NCBI GenBank assembly: GCA_017395085.1
Contig: JAFPWF010000020.1
Location: forward strand, 1-64,000
DNA from: Oscillospiraceae bacterium
GTDB lineage: Bacteria > Bacillota > Clostridia > Oscillospirales > Oscillospiraceae
DNA length: 64,000 nt
Reading direction: 5' to 3'
Positions 52,164-60,421 of this stretch are shown here, in pieces. Below the pieces are notes generated by a model, which was not told the origin of the DNA, did no database searches, and saw only the letters and a program-made list of their open reading frames with translations. Positions within the stretch are counted from its first letter, which is position 1. Each line of letters opens with the position of its first letter. Made by a program: the position numbers and the translations under genes.

Positions 52164-52580
52164 TCAGCCGGCGGAAGGGGATGACCTTGCATCTTTTCTG
52201 TTGCGCTCGGCGGAGCGGTGGAGCATGCCGGCAGCCTCTTCGCGGATCTCCGCGGAGGCGTCGCGGTAATCCAGGAGCAGCTACTCCTCACTGTCGGTGA
52301 GGGCAGGTTTCCCGAAGAGCTGATGCCGAAAGGATACTTCACTGATGTCCTCAATCCGCATAGCGCCGGACATATCATTCAAGCCCATCAGATAAGAAGG
52401 AGATACATCGAGAGCCTTAGCAAAAAGAAGAATCTTTGATTCGGACAAATCAACAATACCTGATTCAATTTTAGCGATTGACGAACGATCTGAGTACCCA
52501 GTGAGACGTGCAAGCTCAGATTGGGAGAAGCCTTTTTGCTTGAAGAGCAAAACAAATGATGATAAAATAGATGCAGTTAA
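52164..52580 (-). pseudogene. XRE-type (cI-like) repressor remnant
   Basis: The helix-turn-helix is clear: LLFKQKGFSQSELARLTGYS, then DRSSIAKIESGIVDLSESKI, and a following dimer region. No ATG, GTG or TTG with a ribosome site is found at the expected start. An in-frame amber stop at 52281-52283 cuts the protein after FGKPALTDSEE. Beyond it the same frame continues with LLLDYRDASAEIREEAAGML and ends at 52164, which looks like the natural C-terminus. So the gene carries at least two lesions. It is probably the former regulator of the island. Confidence 0.75.
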
Positions 52581-52627
52581 TGATAACGTATGATGCTCTG
52601 ATTTGAGCAGGAAACCGAGGAAAGGCA

Positions 52628-53920
52628 ATGGAGTTGCTGATGAAGAAAGCACTGATTTCTCTTCTGCTTGCTGTTCTGCTGTCCGGCTGCCTTTTCGGCT
52701 GCGGCCGCGCAGCAGTCTCTGAAAATCCCGCACCCGTACCCACTGTGGAGACGACGGCAACGCCGGCTCCCGTGCCCGTGCTGCGTTTTCCGGACGGCTC
52801 CGCCCATCAGGCTGATGAAACCAGGCTGGATCTCCAGGGGCTTACGCACAAGGACGTTCCGGAAACCGCGGAGTTCCTGAAACAAATGCCGGAACTGGAG
52901 TATGTTGACCTCGGGACGGACGGTGCCTGGACTGAAACAGAACGCGCGGAACTGAACGCGGAGACCGCAGCAGCCGAGCGCCCTGCGGAAGCGACGCGTG
53001 ATCTCACATGGCAGGACCTTCTCTTGCTGCAGAAGGCGGCGCCCAGAGTGGATTTGGATTACCGCTTTGTGTTTTACGGACGGTATCTCAGCACTCTGTC
53101 CGAGGAGATGGACCTCAACCACAGCGTCATGAGTGACGAAGGAGCTGCTGTCCGGGAGATCCTTCCGCTGATGAAATACTGCAAACGTCTGGATATGGAT
53201 TCCTGCGGCGTTTCCTCCGAGGCGATGGCAAAGATCCGGGATGACTACCCGGAGATGGAAGTCATCTGGCGGATCTGGTTTGCATATAATCAGTTTACCA
53301 TGCGGACAGACTCCGAGCGCCTTTGGTGCGCAAACTTTTATCCCTATATGTGGGATGAATACACTCAGGAGCTCAAATATCTGACCCACCTGAAATATCT
53401 GGATCTCGGCCACAATCTGCAGCTGCATGACTGGAGCTTTTTGCGGTATATGCCGGACCTTGAAGTTCTGATCCTTACCTCGAGCAGCTGGGAATCGCTG
53501 GACATGCTGGAAAACTGCACGAAGCTGGAATTTCTGGAGATTATTCCTTACGCGCATCTGGATCTTGACCTTCAGCCTCTGGAAAAAATGACCAATCTCG
53601 AGCATCTGAATATCACTGCGATGGGGAAAACAGAAAACTGGGAAGTTCTGCTGAATATGAAAAAGCTGAAGCGGCTCTGGATCGGTGAGGAAACGGGATA
53701 TTATCTCCCGGAGGGGGCTGAGGAGCAGATCCGTGAGGCTCTGCCGGATATGGAAATCATGTTTCGGGGAGGCGGGGCTGCCACGGGCAGCTGGAGAATC
53801 AACCCTGACGGCACGGTCCCGGAGCGGTATGCACTGTTGCGGGAGCAGTTTGACTATGACCACAGGCCTTCTGTCGCGCCTTATCCGTACAATGACCCGA
53901 AGTACAATCCCCCCTGGTGA
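52628..53920 (+). CDS. Leucine-rich-repeat lipoprotein
   Basis: 430 residues. The signal sequence ends in a lipobox (LLSGC), so the protein is anchored on the outer membrane surface. A Pro/Thr/Ala linker follows. The C-terminal two thirds carry several irregular leucine-rich repeats, for example LKYLDLGHNLQLHDWSFL, LEVLILTSSSWESLDML and LEHLNITAMGKTENWEVL. Such proteins often bind other proteins or glycans. The tail is unusually rich in Tyr and Pro. The function is unknown. An in-frame Met at residue 5 is an alternative start. A terminator follows at 54006. Confidence 0.8.
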   Translation: MELLMKKALISLLLAVLLSGCLFGCGRAAVSENPAPVPTVETTATPAPVPVLRFPDGSAHQADETRLDLQGLTHKDVPETAEFLKQMPELEYVDLGTDGAWTETERAELNAETAAAERPAEATRDLTWQDLLLLQKAAPRVDLDYRFVFYGRYLSTLSEEMDLNHSVMSDEGAAVREILPLMKYCKRLDMDSCGVSSEAMAKIRDDYPEMEVIWRIWFAYNQFTMRTDSERLWCANFYPYMWDEYTQELKYLTHLKYLDLGHNLQLHDWSFLRYMPDLEVLILTSSSWESLDMLENCTKLEFLEIIPYAHLDLDLQPLEKMTNLEHLNITAMGKTENWEVLLNMKKLKRLWIGEETGYYLPEGAEEQIREALPDMEIMFRGGGAATGSWRINPDGTVPERYALLREQFDYDHRPSVAPYPYNDPKYNPPW

Positions 53921-54005
53921 ACGGATTGAGAACAGGATTTATAATCAGACCTCCATCAGAAGGCTGTCCCTCCCTCCGGACACCGGTTGGAGCTGCATGG
54001 AACAC

Positions 54006-54037
54006 CAAAAAAGCACTGCTTTCGGCAGTGTTTTTTG
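54006..54037 (+). terminator. Terminator after the LRR lipoprotein
   Basis: AAAAAAGCACTGC pairs with GCAGTGTTTTTT around TTTCG. The T-run is strong on plus and A-run supports the minus strand as well. Confidence 0.8.
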
Positions 54038-54071
54038 GCTTCAGGATGTCAAAGCACAGAGGATTCCGAAC

Positions 54072-54100
54072 TTGTGAAATGTCCCCGCTTATGATAGAAT
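54072..54100 (+). promoter_or_regulatory. Promoter of the HpcH-type aldolase gene
   Basis: TTGTGA (54072-54077) and TAGAAT (54095-54100) are 17 bases apart, about 34 bases before the AGGAGG ribosome site region of the gene at 54140. Confidence 0.55.
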
Positions 54101-54139
54101 CCTGATAAATAAACCAATTCAAACAGGAGGGCTTCTGAT

Positions 54140-54901
54140 ATGCCGGAACAGAAGAAAACAATCGGGACCTTTTTTGAACTCGGCGGCCGGGGCGTCATGG
54201 AGAGCCTGACCCGGGCGGGGCTTGATTACGTCATTATTGATACCGAGCACGGCTGCCTCTCCGAGGAAACCACGGCCGACATGATCCTCGCTGCAGAGCG
54301 AGGCGGCCTGCTGCCGTATGTGCGCATCGGCGATATCCGGCGTCCCTATGTGCTGCGCATGCTGGATATCGGTGCAAGAGGCCTGATTGTTCCGAACATC
54401 CGTTTCGTCGAAGAGGTAAAGCAGCTGGTTTCCGCAGCCAAGTTCCCGCCCGTCGGCAACCGCGGCTACTGCCCGACCCGCACCACCGGCTGGGGAGCGG
54501 ACGACTGGTCAAAGGACGTCATGGGCTACATGGCCGAGTGCAACCGGCGCTGCAAGGTGATTCCCCAATGCGAGACGGCCGAAGCCCTGGAACAGATTGA
54601 GGAAATCGCAGCCCTTCCGGGTGTGGACGGCATCTTTGTCGGACCCTGCGACCTTTCCATTGCGCTCGGGATCCCGCTGGAGTTTGACAATCCTCTGCTG
54701 CACCGCGCAATTGAGCGTATTCTGAAAGCCTGCCAGGACGCCGGGAAGGAATCCTATATCTTCGCCGGGAATATGGAGAACGCTGTATACTGGGCGAATA
54801 AGGGTTACGACAGCATTGCCTACAGCCTCGATGCGGGAGTTTTCATCAACGCATTTCTGGACCTCACTTCAAAGTTCCGGCAGGAGACCTGCAGAAACTG
54901 A
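54140..54901 (+). CDS. HpcH/HpaI family aldolase
   Basis: 253 residues. It is a class II aldolase that cleaves or forms 2-keto-4-hydroxy acids to give pyruvate and an aldehyde. The family motif IIDTEHGCLSEE (catalytic His and Asp region), PYVRIGDIRRPYV, GARGLIVPNI, and GVDGIFVGPCDLSIALG (metal Asp) are all present. A CAGGAGGG site precedes the ATG. It is transcribed alone. The natural substrate cannot be told from the sequence. Confidence 0.9.
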   Translation: MPEQKKTIGTFFELGGRGVMESLTRAGLDYVIIDTEHGCLSEETTADMILAAERGGLLPYVRIGDIRRPYVLRMLDIGARGLIVPNIRFVEEVKQLVSAAKFPPVGNRGYCPTRTTGWGADDWSKDVMGYMAECNRRCKVIPQCETAEALEQIEEIAALPGVDGIFVGPCDLSIALGIPLEFDNPLLHRAIERILKACQDAGKESYIFAGNMENAVYWANKGYDSIAYSLDAGVFINAFLDLTSKFRQETCRN

Positions 54902-54934
54902 TCTTCCCGCATGAATACTTGCGATAAAAAAACA

Positions 54935-54967
54935 GAACACCGGCCTGAAGAAGGCCGGTGTTCTTAA
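54935..54967 (+). terminator. Terminator after the HpcH-type aldolase gene
   Basis: GAACACCGGCCT (54935-54946) pairs with AGGCCGGTGTTC (54952-54963) and is followed by TT. It lies 34 bases after the stop. The rest of the gap to 55231 is AT-rich with no convincing gene. Confidence 0.8.
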
Positions 54968-55231
54968 CGAAATTAGTTAACATAATATAGTTTACATAAT
55001 ATTTATAACAGAACTGTCCGGCGGGCATATCCCAAACTGTTCTGCGATTATGATTGCTTATAGAATCAGCCGTACAGGTGGTACTGATCTCTGACGAGTC
55101 CCGGAGACCTTTTTTCTTCAGTTTGCCGACGGGTACCCGGAGTGAGATCGAGATGCGACTGTGCTATCAAATGAAAACGTGCAAGGTGACAGATTTGAAT
55201 AAAACTGCATATCGGATTACCATTCCCGCTC

Positions 55232-55261
55232 TTGCCTGCAGCATGGCCGCTGTGATATAAT
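55232..55261 (+). promoter_or_regulatory. Promoter of the YczE-type membrane protein gene
   Basis: TTGCCT (55232-55237) and a perfect TATAAT (55256-55261) are 18 bases apart. The GTG start codon is at 55291. Confidence 0.65.
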
Positions 55262-55290
55262 CGCTGCACCTTTCCCGAGGAGGTGATGCG

Positions 55291-55947
55291 GTGAACAGCG
55301 AAAAAAAGACGGTTCTGAAGCAGTGGCTTCGGATACTCATAGGCCTGGTGATCTTCGCATTCGGAGTGCACCTTACCATCTTCGCCAACATCGGCCTGGC
55401 TCCGTGGGACTGCCTGAGCATGGGTGTGTCATATCACACGCCGCTCAACTACGGCATGTCCGTAACATTGATTTCTATCGTCATCATCTGCATCGACCTT
55501 CTGATGAGGGAACGCATCGGCTTCGGGACGATCTTCGACGCACTTGTAGTCGGGAATACGATCCAGTTTTTCAACGACCACAACCCATTTCCTTTAAATG
55601 AGGGAATCCTCACCGGGATTCCGATTATGCTGTTGGGCTTTTTGTTCATGGCGATCGGGCAGTGGCGCTATATGAGCGGCGCGCAGTGCTGCGGCCCGCG
55701 CGACATGCTCCTGGTCGGCCTCGGAAAGCGCATGCCGAAAGTGCCGATCGGAGTGGTGCAGATCAGCATGCTTGCCGTTGTGGTTTTCGTCAGCTGGCTG
55801 CTTGGCGGCCCTATCGGCATTGGGACGCTGGTCAGCGTGCTCGGCATGGGTCTCGTCATGCAGCTGGTGCTGAACATTGTTCACTTTGAACCGAGAGACG
55901 TCACAAACAGGGACTGTGTGGAAGTTGTGAAAATACTGTTGGGGTGA
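55291..55947 (+). CDS. YczE/YitT-type integral membrane protein
   Basis: 218 residues. Four to five hydrophobic helices can be seen, for example LIGLVIFAFGVHLTIFANIG, SVTLISIVIICIDLL, and LAVVVFVSWLLGG. The motif GLAPWDCLSMG is shared with the YczE-like family of unknown transporter-type proteins. It starts with GTG behind GAGGAGGTGATG. The stop is seven bases before the next gene's start, which suggests an operon of the two. Confidence 0.85.
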   Translation: MNSEKKTVLKQWLRILIGLVIFAFGVHLTIFANIGLAPWDCLSMGVSYHTPLNYGMSVTLISIVIICIDLLMRERIGFGTIFDALVVGNTIQFFNDHNPFPLNEGILTGIPIMLLGFLFMAIGQWRYMSGAQCCGPRDMLLVGLGKRMPKVPIGVVQISMLAVVVFVSWLLGGPIGIGTLVSVLGMGLVMQLVLNIVHFEPRDVTNRDCVEVVKILLG

Positions 55948-55953
55948 GAGAAC

Positions 55954-56928
55954 ATGGTAAAACTGCTGGTACTGGAAGAGAAGAGCGTGTTTGAGCGGCA
56001 TGCTCCTGCAGAATTGAAGAAAAACTGCGAAATTACGCTTCTGAGTCAGTTTACACCTGTCGGAGAGATCCTCACCCAAGCTCAGGATGCGGAAATTCTC
56101 CTTGTCAACCCCACCATCGCGGTCGGCAGGGAACTGATCGAAGGCCTGCCGAGCCTGAAGCTGATCCAGACTGAGGGCGTCGGCTATGAAGGCGTCGACC
56201 TGACCGCTGCAGACGAGAGGGGAGTTTTTGTCTGCAACTGCCGCGGCGTGAACGCAAGGGCGGTGGCGGAACACACTGTGATGCTGATGCTCTGCTGCCT
56301 CCGGGATGTAATCAACGGATACAGCGATGTGCTCGAGGGACGGCAGAACGAGAAAAAAGTCTGGTATATGAAAACCGGCCAGCTCCGGGAACTGGGCGAC
56401 TGCACCGTCGGTTTTGTCGGCTACGGGGCGATCGGCAAAGAAGCCGCGCGTCTGACGAAGGCCTTCGGCGCGAGGACCCTCTACTATAAGCCGCACCCCG
56501 GGGACGAGGACTATGCGGAATACTGCGGCCTGGATGATCTTCTCGCGCAGAGTGACATTGTCAGCCTGAATCTTCCGCTGACGGCTGAAACCGAAAACAT
56601 GGCGGACCGAGAGTTCTTCTCCCGGATGAAAAAGGGCGCCATCCTGATCAATACCGCCCGCGGCGGCCTGGTGAACAGCGCGGATCTGATCGAAGCGCTT
56701 GCTTCCGGGCAGCTTGCCTGCGCGGGGCTGGATGTCCTGGACCACGAACCGGTTCAGCCGGATCACATCCTGGTCACGGCGCCGGAAGAAGTCCGGAGGA
56801 AGATCATCTTCACCCCGCATATTGCTGGCGTGTCCGCCGGGGCCTTTGCGCGGACCTATGCGGTCATTCTGGAAAACATCCGGCAGGTTCAGGCCGGTGA
56901 GCGCCCGATGAATGTGGTCAACGGCTAA
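55954..56928 (+). CDS. D-2-hydroxyacid dehydrogenase family protein
   Basis: 324 residues. The NAD motif is VGFVGYGAIGKEAARL. Catalytic Arg is in NTARGGLVNS, Glu in LDVLDHEPV, and His in FTPHIAGVS. It is of the phosphoglycerate/hydroxypyruvate dehydrogenase superfamily and reduces a 2-keto acid or oxidises a D-2-hydroxy acid. No ACT domain is present, so it is not regulated SerA. It follows the membrane protein gene closely, so it may act on a solute carried by that protein (inference). Confidence 0.9.
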   Translation: MVKLLVLEEKSVFERHAPAELKKNCEITLLSQFTPVGEILTQAQDAEILLVNPTIAVGRELIEGLPSLKLIQTEGVGYEGVDLTAADERGVFVCNCRGVNARAVAEHTVMLMLCCLRDVINGYSDVLEGRQNEKKVWYMKTGQLRELGDCTVGFVGYGAIGKEAARLTKAFGARTLYYKPHPGDEDYAEYCGLDDLLAQSDIVSLNLPLTAETENMADREFFSRMKKGAILINTARGGLVNSADLIEALASGQLACAGLDVLDHEPVQPDHILVTAPEEVRRKIIFTPHIAGVSAGAFARTYAVILENIRQVQAGERPMNVVNG

Positions 56929-56962
56929 GAAGGACTGGCAGCAGATGATCTAAAACTGACAG

Positions 56963-57002
56963 ACGGGAAGCAGCGCGCATGAGAATGCGTGCTGCTTCCC
57001 GT
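56963..57002. terminator. Bidirectional terminator between the dehydrogenase gene and hypA
   Basis: An 18-bp stem (56963-56980 with 56985-57002), with one G-T pair, closes a GAGA loop. It ends 13 bases before the hypA stop and has T-rich tails on both sides. Confidence 0.75.
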
Positions 57003-57014
57003 TTATGGTTTGAC

Positions 57015-57362
57015 TCAGTCGTTTGGGACGACAATTTCGCGGACGGAAAAGTCTCTGCCGCTCAGAACGGTTTTTTCAAAACTTCCGCAGCTGGGGCAGA
57101 AGCCTTTGTTCTCCACAACATTGAAGATCTCGTCGCATTCATCACATTCGGCAAGGCCTGGGATAATGTGGATGCGCAGCTTCGCGTTTTCCAGCATGCT
57201 GCCCTTGACCGCCACAGGGTAGAGCTCCTCCAGATATTCCGGAATGACCAGGGACAGTTCACCGCAGTCCACCGCAACTTCGGCGATGTTGTGCACGTCG
57301 TTTTCCTCCGCAAAGGAAGTGACGGTTCTCACCAGCTGCCGCAGCAGGCCGATCTCATGCAT
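57015..57362 (-). CDS. hypA: HypA-type nickel insertion protein homologue
   Basis: 115 residues. It begins MHEIGLLRQLV, with His2 as the possible nickel ligand, and has the zinc site CDECDEIF and CPSCGSFEKTV. HypA delivers nickel to NiFe-hydrogenase or urease. Here no hydrogenase gene is near. The ATG at 57362 has GGAGG close upstream and overlaps the stop of the large flavoprotein gene by eight bases, so the two are coupled. It could serve another metal enzyme or a partner on the same chain. Confidence 0.8.
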   Translation of the reverse strand: MHEIGLLRQLVRTVTSFAEENDVHNIAEVAVDCGELSLVIPEYLEELYPVAVKGSMLENAKLRIHIIPGLAECDECDEIFNVVENKGFCPSCGSFEKTVLSGRDFSVREIVVPND

Positions 57363-60036
57363 TTCCTCCACCGTACTTTCCGAACTGCTTTTTGACCACA
57401 TTGATGCCGATCTTCGGCACGTTTTTGACGATGCGGCCGAGCGTGTGGAAGTACTCCAGGTTGTCTGCATCGTGGATCTTCTCCAGGTGGATGGCGTCGA
57501 ACTTGCACTTGGTGGTGCAGATCCCGCAGCCGACGCACATGTACTGGTCCACAACGGCGGTGCCGCAGCCGAGGCAGCGGGCGCATTCGGCTTTCATCTG
57601 TTCCTCGGTGAAAGTGCTCCGCAGGTCGTTGAAGCTGGTCTTCGCCACGGTGCCGTCCGCATGGGCCGGCTTCTGCCGCGGTGCGCTGTCAAAGCCCCCA
57701 AGGCCGATCATCGCAGTGGATTTGTCAAAGGCCCTGTAGTCGCGGTGGTCACGGCCGAGGTCCAGGGTCTGCCCCGCATGCACAAAGCGGTGGATCGAGA
57801 CTGCCGCTTCCTTGCCCGCCGCAATGGCGTCAATGACAAACTGCGGCCCGGTGACCACATCGCCGCCCGCAAACACGTCGGAGATGGCCGTCTGGCAGGT
57901 GAGGGCATCGGCCTCTACCGTGCCGCGCGCACCGGCCTGCACTCCTATACCGCCGAGATCGACCCTCTGGCCGGTTGCGCTCAGAACCGCAGTGACGGGG
58001 ACGGTCTCAAACTCACCGGTGCCTTTCACACTGCGGCGGCCTTTTGCATCTTCCGTGCAAAGCTCCATACGCTCCAGCTTCAGGCACAGGGCTCCGCCGT
58101 CACCGCCGATTTCGACAGGTGCCGTCAGGAAGCGGAACTGCACGCCTTCATCTTTTGCCTCCTGCAGTTCGTCCCGGTCGGCCGGCATCTCGGCTTCGCT
58201 CCTGCGGTAGTACACGGTGACGTTTGCACCAAGGCGCACGGCAGCCCTTGCCACATCCATGGCCACGTTGCCGCCGCCGATGACAGCGACTTCACTGCCG
58301 ATTTCGGGGCATTCCCCGCTGTTTACACGGCGCAGGAAGTCTATACCGGTGCATACGCCGGGCAGTTCTTCACCCGGGATGTTCAGCTTTGCACCCTTTG
58401 AAGTGCCGATTGCGAGATAGAAGGCCTTGAAGCCTTCCTTCCGCAGATCATCCAGCGTCACGTCTTTGCCGACTTCCACACCGGTTTTGAACGCTACGCC
58501 AAGTTCGCGCAGGATGTCGATCTCCGCACGGATGACGTCCTTCTCAAGCCGGAAGGAGGGGATCCCAAGCGTCAGCATGCCGCCGGGTTCCTGCTCCTTT
58601 TCATATACGGTAACGGGGTAGCCCTTCAGTGCCAGGTAGTAGGCGCAGCTCAGGCCGGCGGGTCCGGCGCCGATTACGGCGATCTTCTCCGGATAAGGTT
58701 TGCCGATCTGGTTCACCATCTTCGGGATGTAGCGCTTATCTGCTTTCAGCTCCTGCTCGGCAATGAATTTCTTGATCTCATCGATGGCAACGGGGGCGTC
58801 CATCTCGCCGCGGGTACAGGCTTCCTCGCACTTCTTGTTGCAGATTCTTCCGCAGACAGCTGGGAAGGGGATTTCCTTTTTGATGAGTTCCAGCGCCTCG
58901 GCGTAACGGCCTTCGGAAGCCAGACGGATGTATCCCTGCACCGGTACGTGTGCCGGGCAGGCCGATTTGCAAGGCGCAGTGCCTTCCGGCATCACGTCTG
59001 TTCGGTTCACGCGGTAGTCTGCGTTGTAGCGTTTGCTGCTCCAGAGCGTGTTGCGCGGCGTGTCGGCGGGACGGCCCTCGTTTGCTGGCCGGTCGCAGAG
59101 CTTCTGTCCGAGACGGACGGCGTTCAGCTGACAGTTCTCCACGCACTGGCCGCAGGCAACGCATTTGTCTTTGTCCACGCGGGCAATGTAGTTGGTGCGG
59201 ATTGCATCAGGCGCATGGAAGTAGGTGGCAATGCGCAGCGCAAAGCATGAGCAGCCGCAGCAGTTGCAGATTGCGGTAGTGTCGTCGTAGCCGGGCGTCA
59301 CGTTCAGTTCGTGTACCAGGCCGTTATCCTCGGCACGCTTGAGAATTTCGAAGGCTTCTTCTTTGCTGATCAGGCGGTGCGACCCGGTCTCGGAATAGTT
59401 CACAGCGTTGTCGTTGACGTACATGCACATGTCTTCTTCCAGATGACCGCAGCCTTCGCCCATCAGCCTTCTGGCACGGCGGCAGGAGCACGGCCCAACG
59501 GAAACCGCCCATGCGTCGTCAATGATTTTTGCCACTTCGTCGTAACTGGCTTTGCGGGTGTTGTTTTCAATGGCACTCTGCACCGGGATGACGCGCATCA
59601 GGTTCATGCCGACGTCCATGAACGGCGCCAGCATCGAAACGCGCACGCGGGTGTAAGCCTCAAAGCACTCGCCGAGCACCGGATACTTGTCGCACTGCTC
59701 CCGGTTGGAGAGCACGCCTTCCATAATGCCGGGCACCCAGATGGGGTAGTACCAGCATTCCTCTCCGTTGACCGTACGGGTTCGGATCACGCCGGCGGTA
59801 CGCAGCTTGTTCAGTTGTTCCCGTGTAAAATCGAGATCCTTTTTTGCCCGCCGTGCGATTTCTTCAGCGGTGCGGTTGGCTTCCAGACGCATATGCATCA
59901 TGATCTCGCACATGTCGTCATCGACAATAGGCTCCAGAATCTTGTACTCCGGATCATTGTAGGTGATTCCGGTGTAAGTCAGGCTTTCCAGGCTGATCTT
60001 GGTAGCCAGTTTTAATATGTTCGGTCTATGGGACAT
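57355..60036 (-). CDS. Large iron-sulfur flavoprotein (GltD-like core)
   Basis: 893 residues. The N-terminal ~110 residues include a winged-helix-like region (TAEEIARRAKKDLDFTREQL). A Cys-rich segment (CSCRRARRLMGEGCGHLEED) and a ferredoxin motif CVACGQCVENC follow. Next comes a GltD-like Fe-S region (CPAHVPVQGYIRL, CGRICNKKCEEAC). The FAD motif is AVIGAGPAGLSCAYYLALKG and the NAD(P) motif is VAVIGGGNVAMDVARAA. The C-terminus ends with CLGC and CVGCGICTTKC. It could carry electrons between NAD(P)H and ferredoxin or a partner subunit. A catalytic subunit such as GltB or a hydrogenase is not next to it. It is transcribed leftwards with hypA. Confidence 0.85.
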   Translation of the reverse strand: MSHRPNILKLATKISLESLTYTGITYNDPEYKILEPIVDDDMCEIMMHMRLEANRTAEEIARRAKKDLDFTREQLNKLRTAGVIRTRTVNGEECWYYPIWVPGIMEGVLSNREQCDKYPVLGECFEAYTRVRVSMLAPFMDVGMNLMRVIPVQSAIENNTRKASYDEVAKIIDDAWAVSVGPCSCRRARRLMGEGCGHLEEDMCMYVNDNAVNYSETGSHRLISKEEAFEILKRAEDNGLVHELNVTPGYDDTTAICNCCGCSCFALRIATYFHAPDAIRTNYIARVDKDKCVACGQCVENCQLNAVRLGQKLCDRPANEGRPADTPRNTLWSSKRYNADYRVNRTDVMPEGTAPCKSACPAHVPVQGYIRLASEGRYAEALELIKKEIPFPAVCGRICNKKCEEACTRGEMDAPVAIDEIKKFIAEQELKADKRYIPKMVNQIGKPYPEKIAVIGAGPAGLSCAYYLALKGYPVTVYEKEQEPGGMLTLGIPSFRLEKDVIRAEIDILRELGVAFKTGVEVGKDVTLDDLRKEGFKAFYLAIGTSKGAKLNIPGEELPGVCTGIDFLRRVNSGECPEIGSEVAVIGGGNVAMDVARAAVRLGANVTVYYRRSEAEMPADRDELQEAKDEGVQFRFLTAPVEIGGDGGALCLKLERMELCTEDAKGRRSVKGTGEFETVPVTAVLSATGQRVDLGGIGVQAGARGTVEADALTCQTAISDVFAGGDVVTGPQFVIDAIAAGKEAAVSIHRFVHAGQTLDLGRDHRDYRAFDKSTAMIGLGGFDSAPRQKPAHADGTVAKTSFNDLRSTFTEEQMKAECARCLGCGTAVVDQYMCVGCGICTTKCKFDAIHLEKIHDADNLEYFHTLGRIVKNVPKIGINVVKKQFGKYGGGNA

Positions 60037-60421
60037 TGATTTCCTCCTTTCCCATAGCTCTGGGACAGAGTAGGATATGTTCCCCCTCCACCTCGGCCGG
60101 TCAGTTCCGATTTCCTGCTTATCCGGGATTCGTATAAACTCCCATTTTTATTTTATCACAGCCATTTTTCCCCTTCAATTCCGAACTGAAGGGAGGGCTG
60201 CCAAAAGTTAAGGCCTGTTTTTGTATAAAATGACAGATTAGATGCCGCTCTGCGCTGCGTCAGTTTTAGACCAAAGACCGCTCAGATCTACTTGCGCCCG
60301 CCGGTTTTCTGTGTTACAGTTACAGGCGCTTTAACGAATCAGATAGAGTTTCATCCTCCGGCGCCCTTTCTGCAGGAAGCCGTCTCCGACGCAGGAGATC
60401 AGGAGGATGACGGGAGAGTAT
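60037..60421. other. Intergenic region between divergent genes
   Basis: 385 bases separate the large flavoprotein gene (minus) from the HAD gene (plus). It holds AT-rich stretches such as TTTTTGTATAAAATG near 60220 that could be promoter parts, but no -35/-10 pair is convincing. No gene, tRNA or clear operator is seen. Confidence 0.5.

Noticed and set aside
55054..55260. A 68-codon frame in the gap before the YczE-type gene
   Set aside because: It has no ribosome site, overlaps the promoter of the next gene, and its sequence shows no motif.
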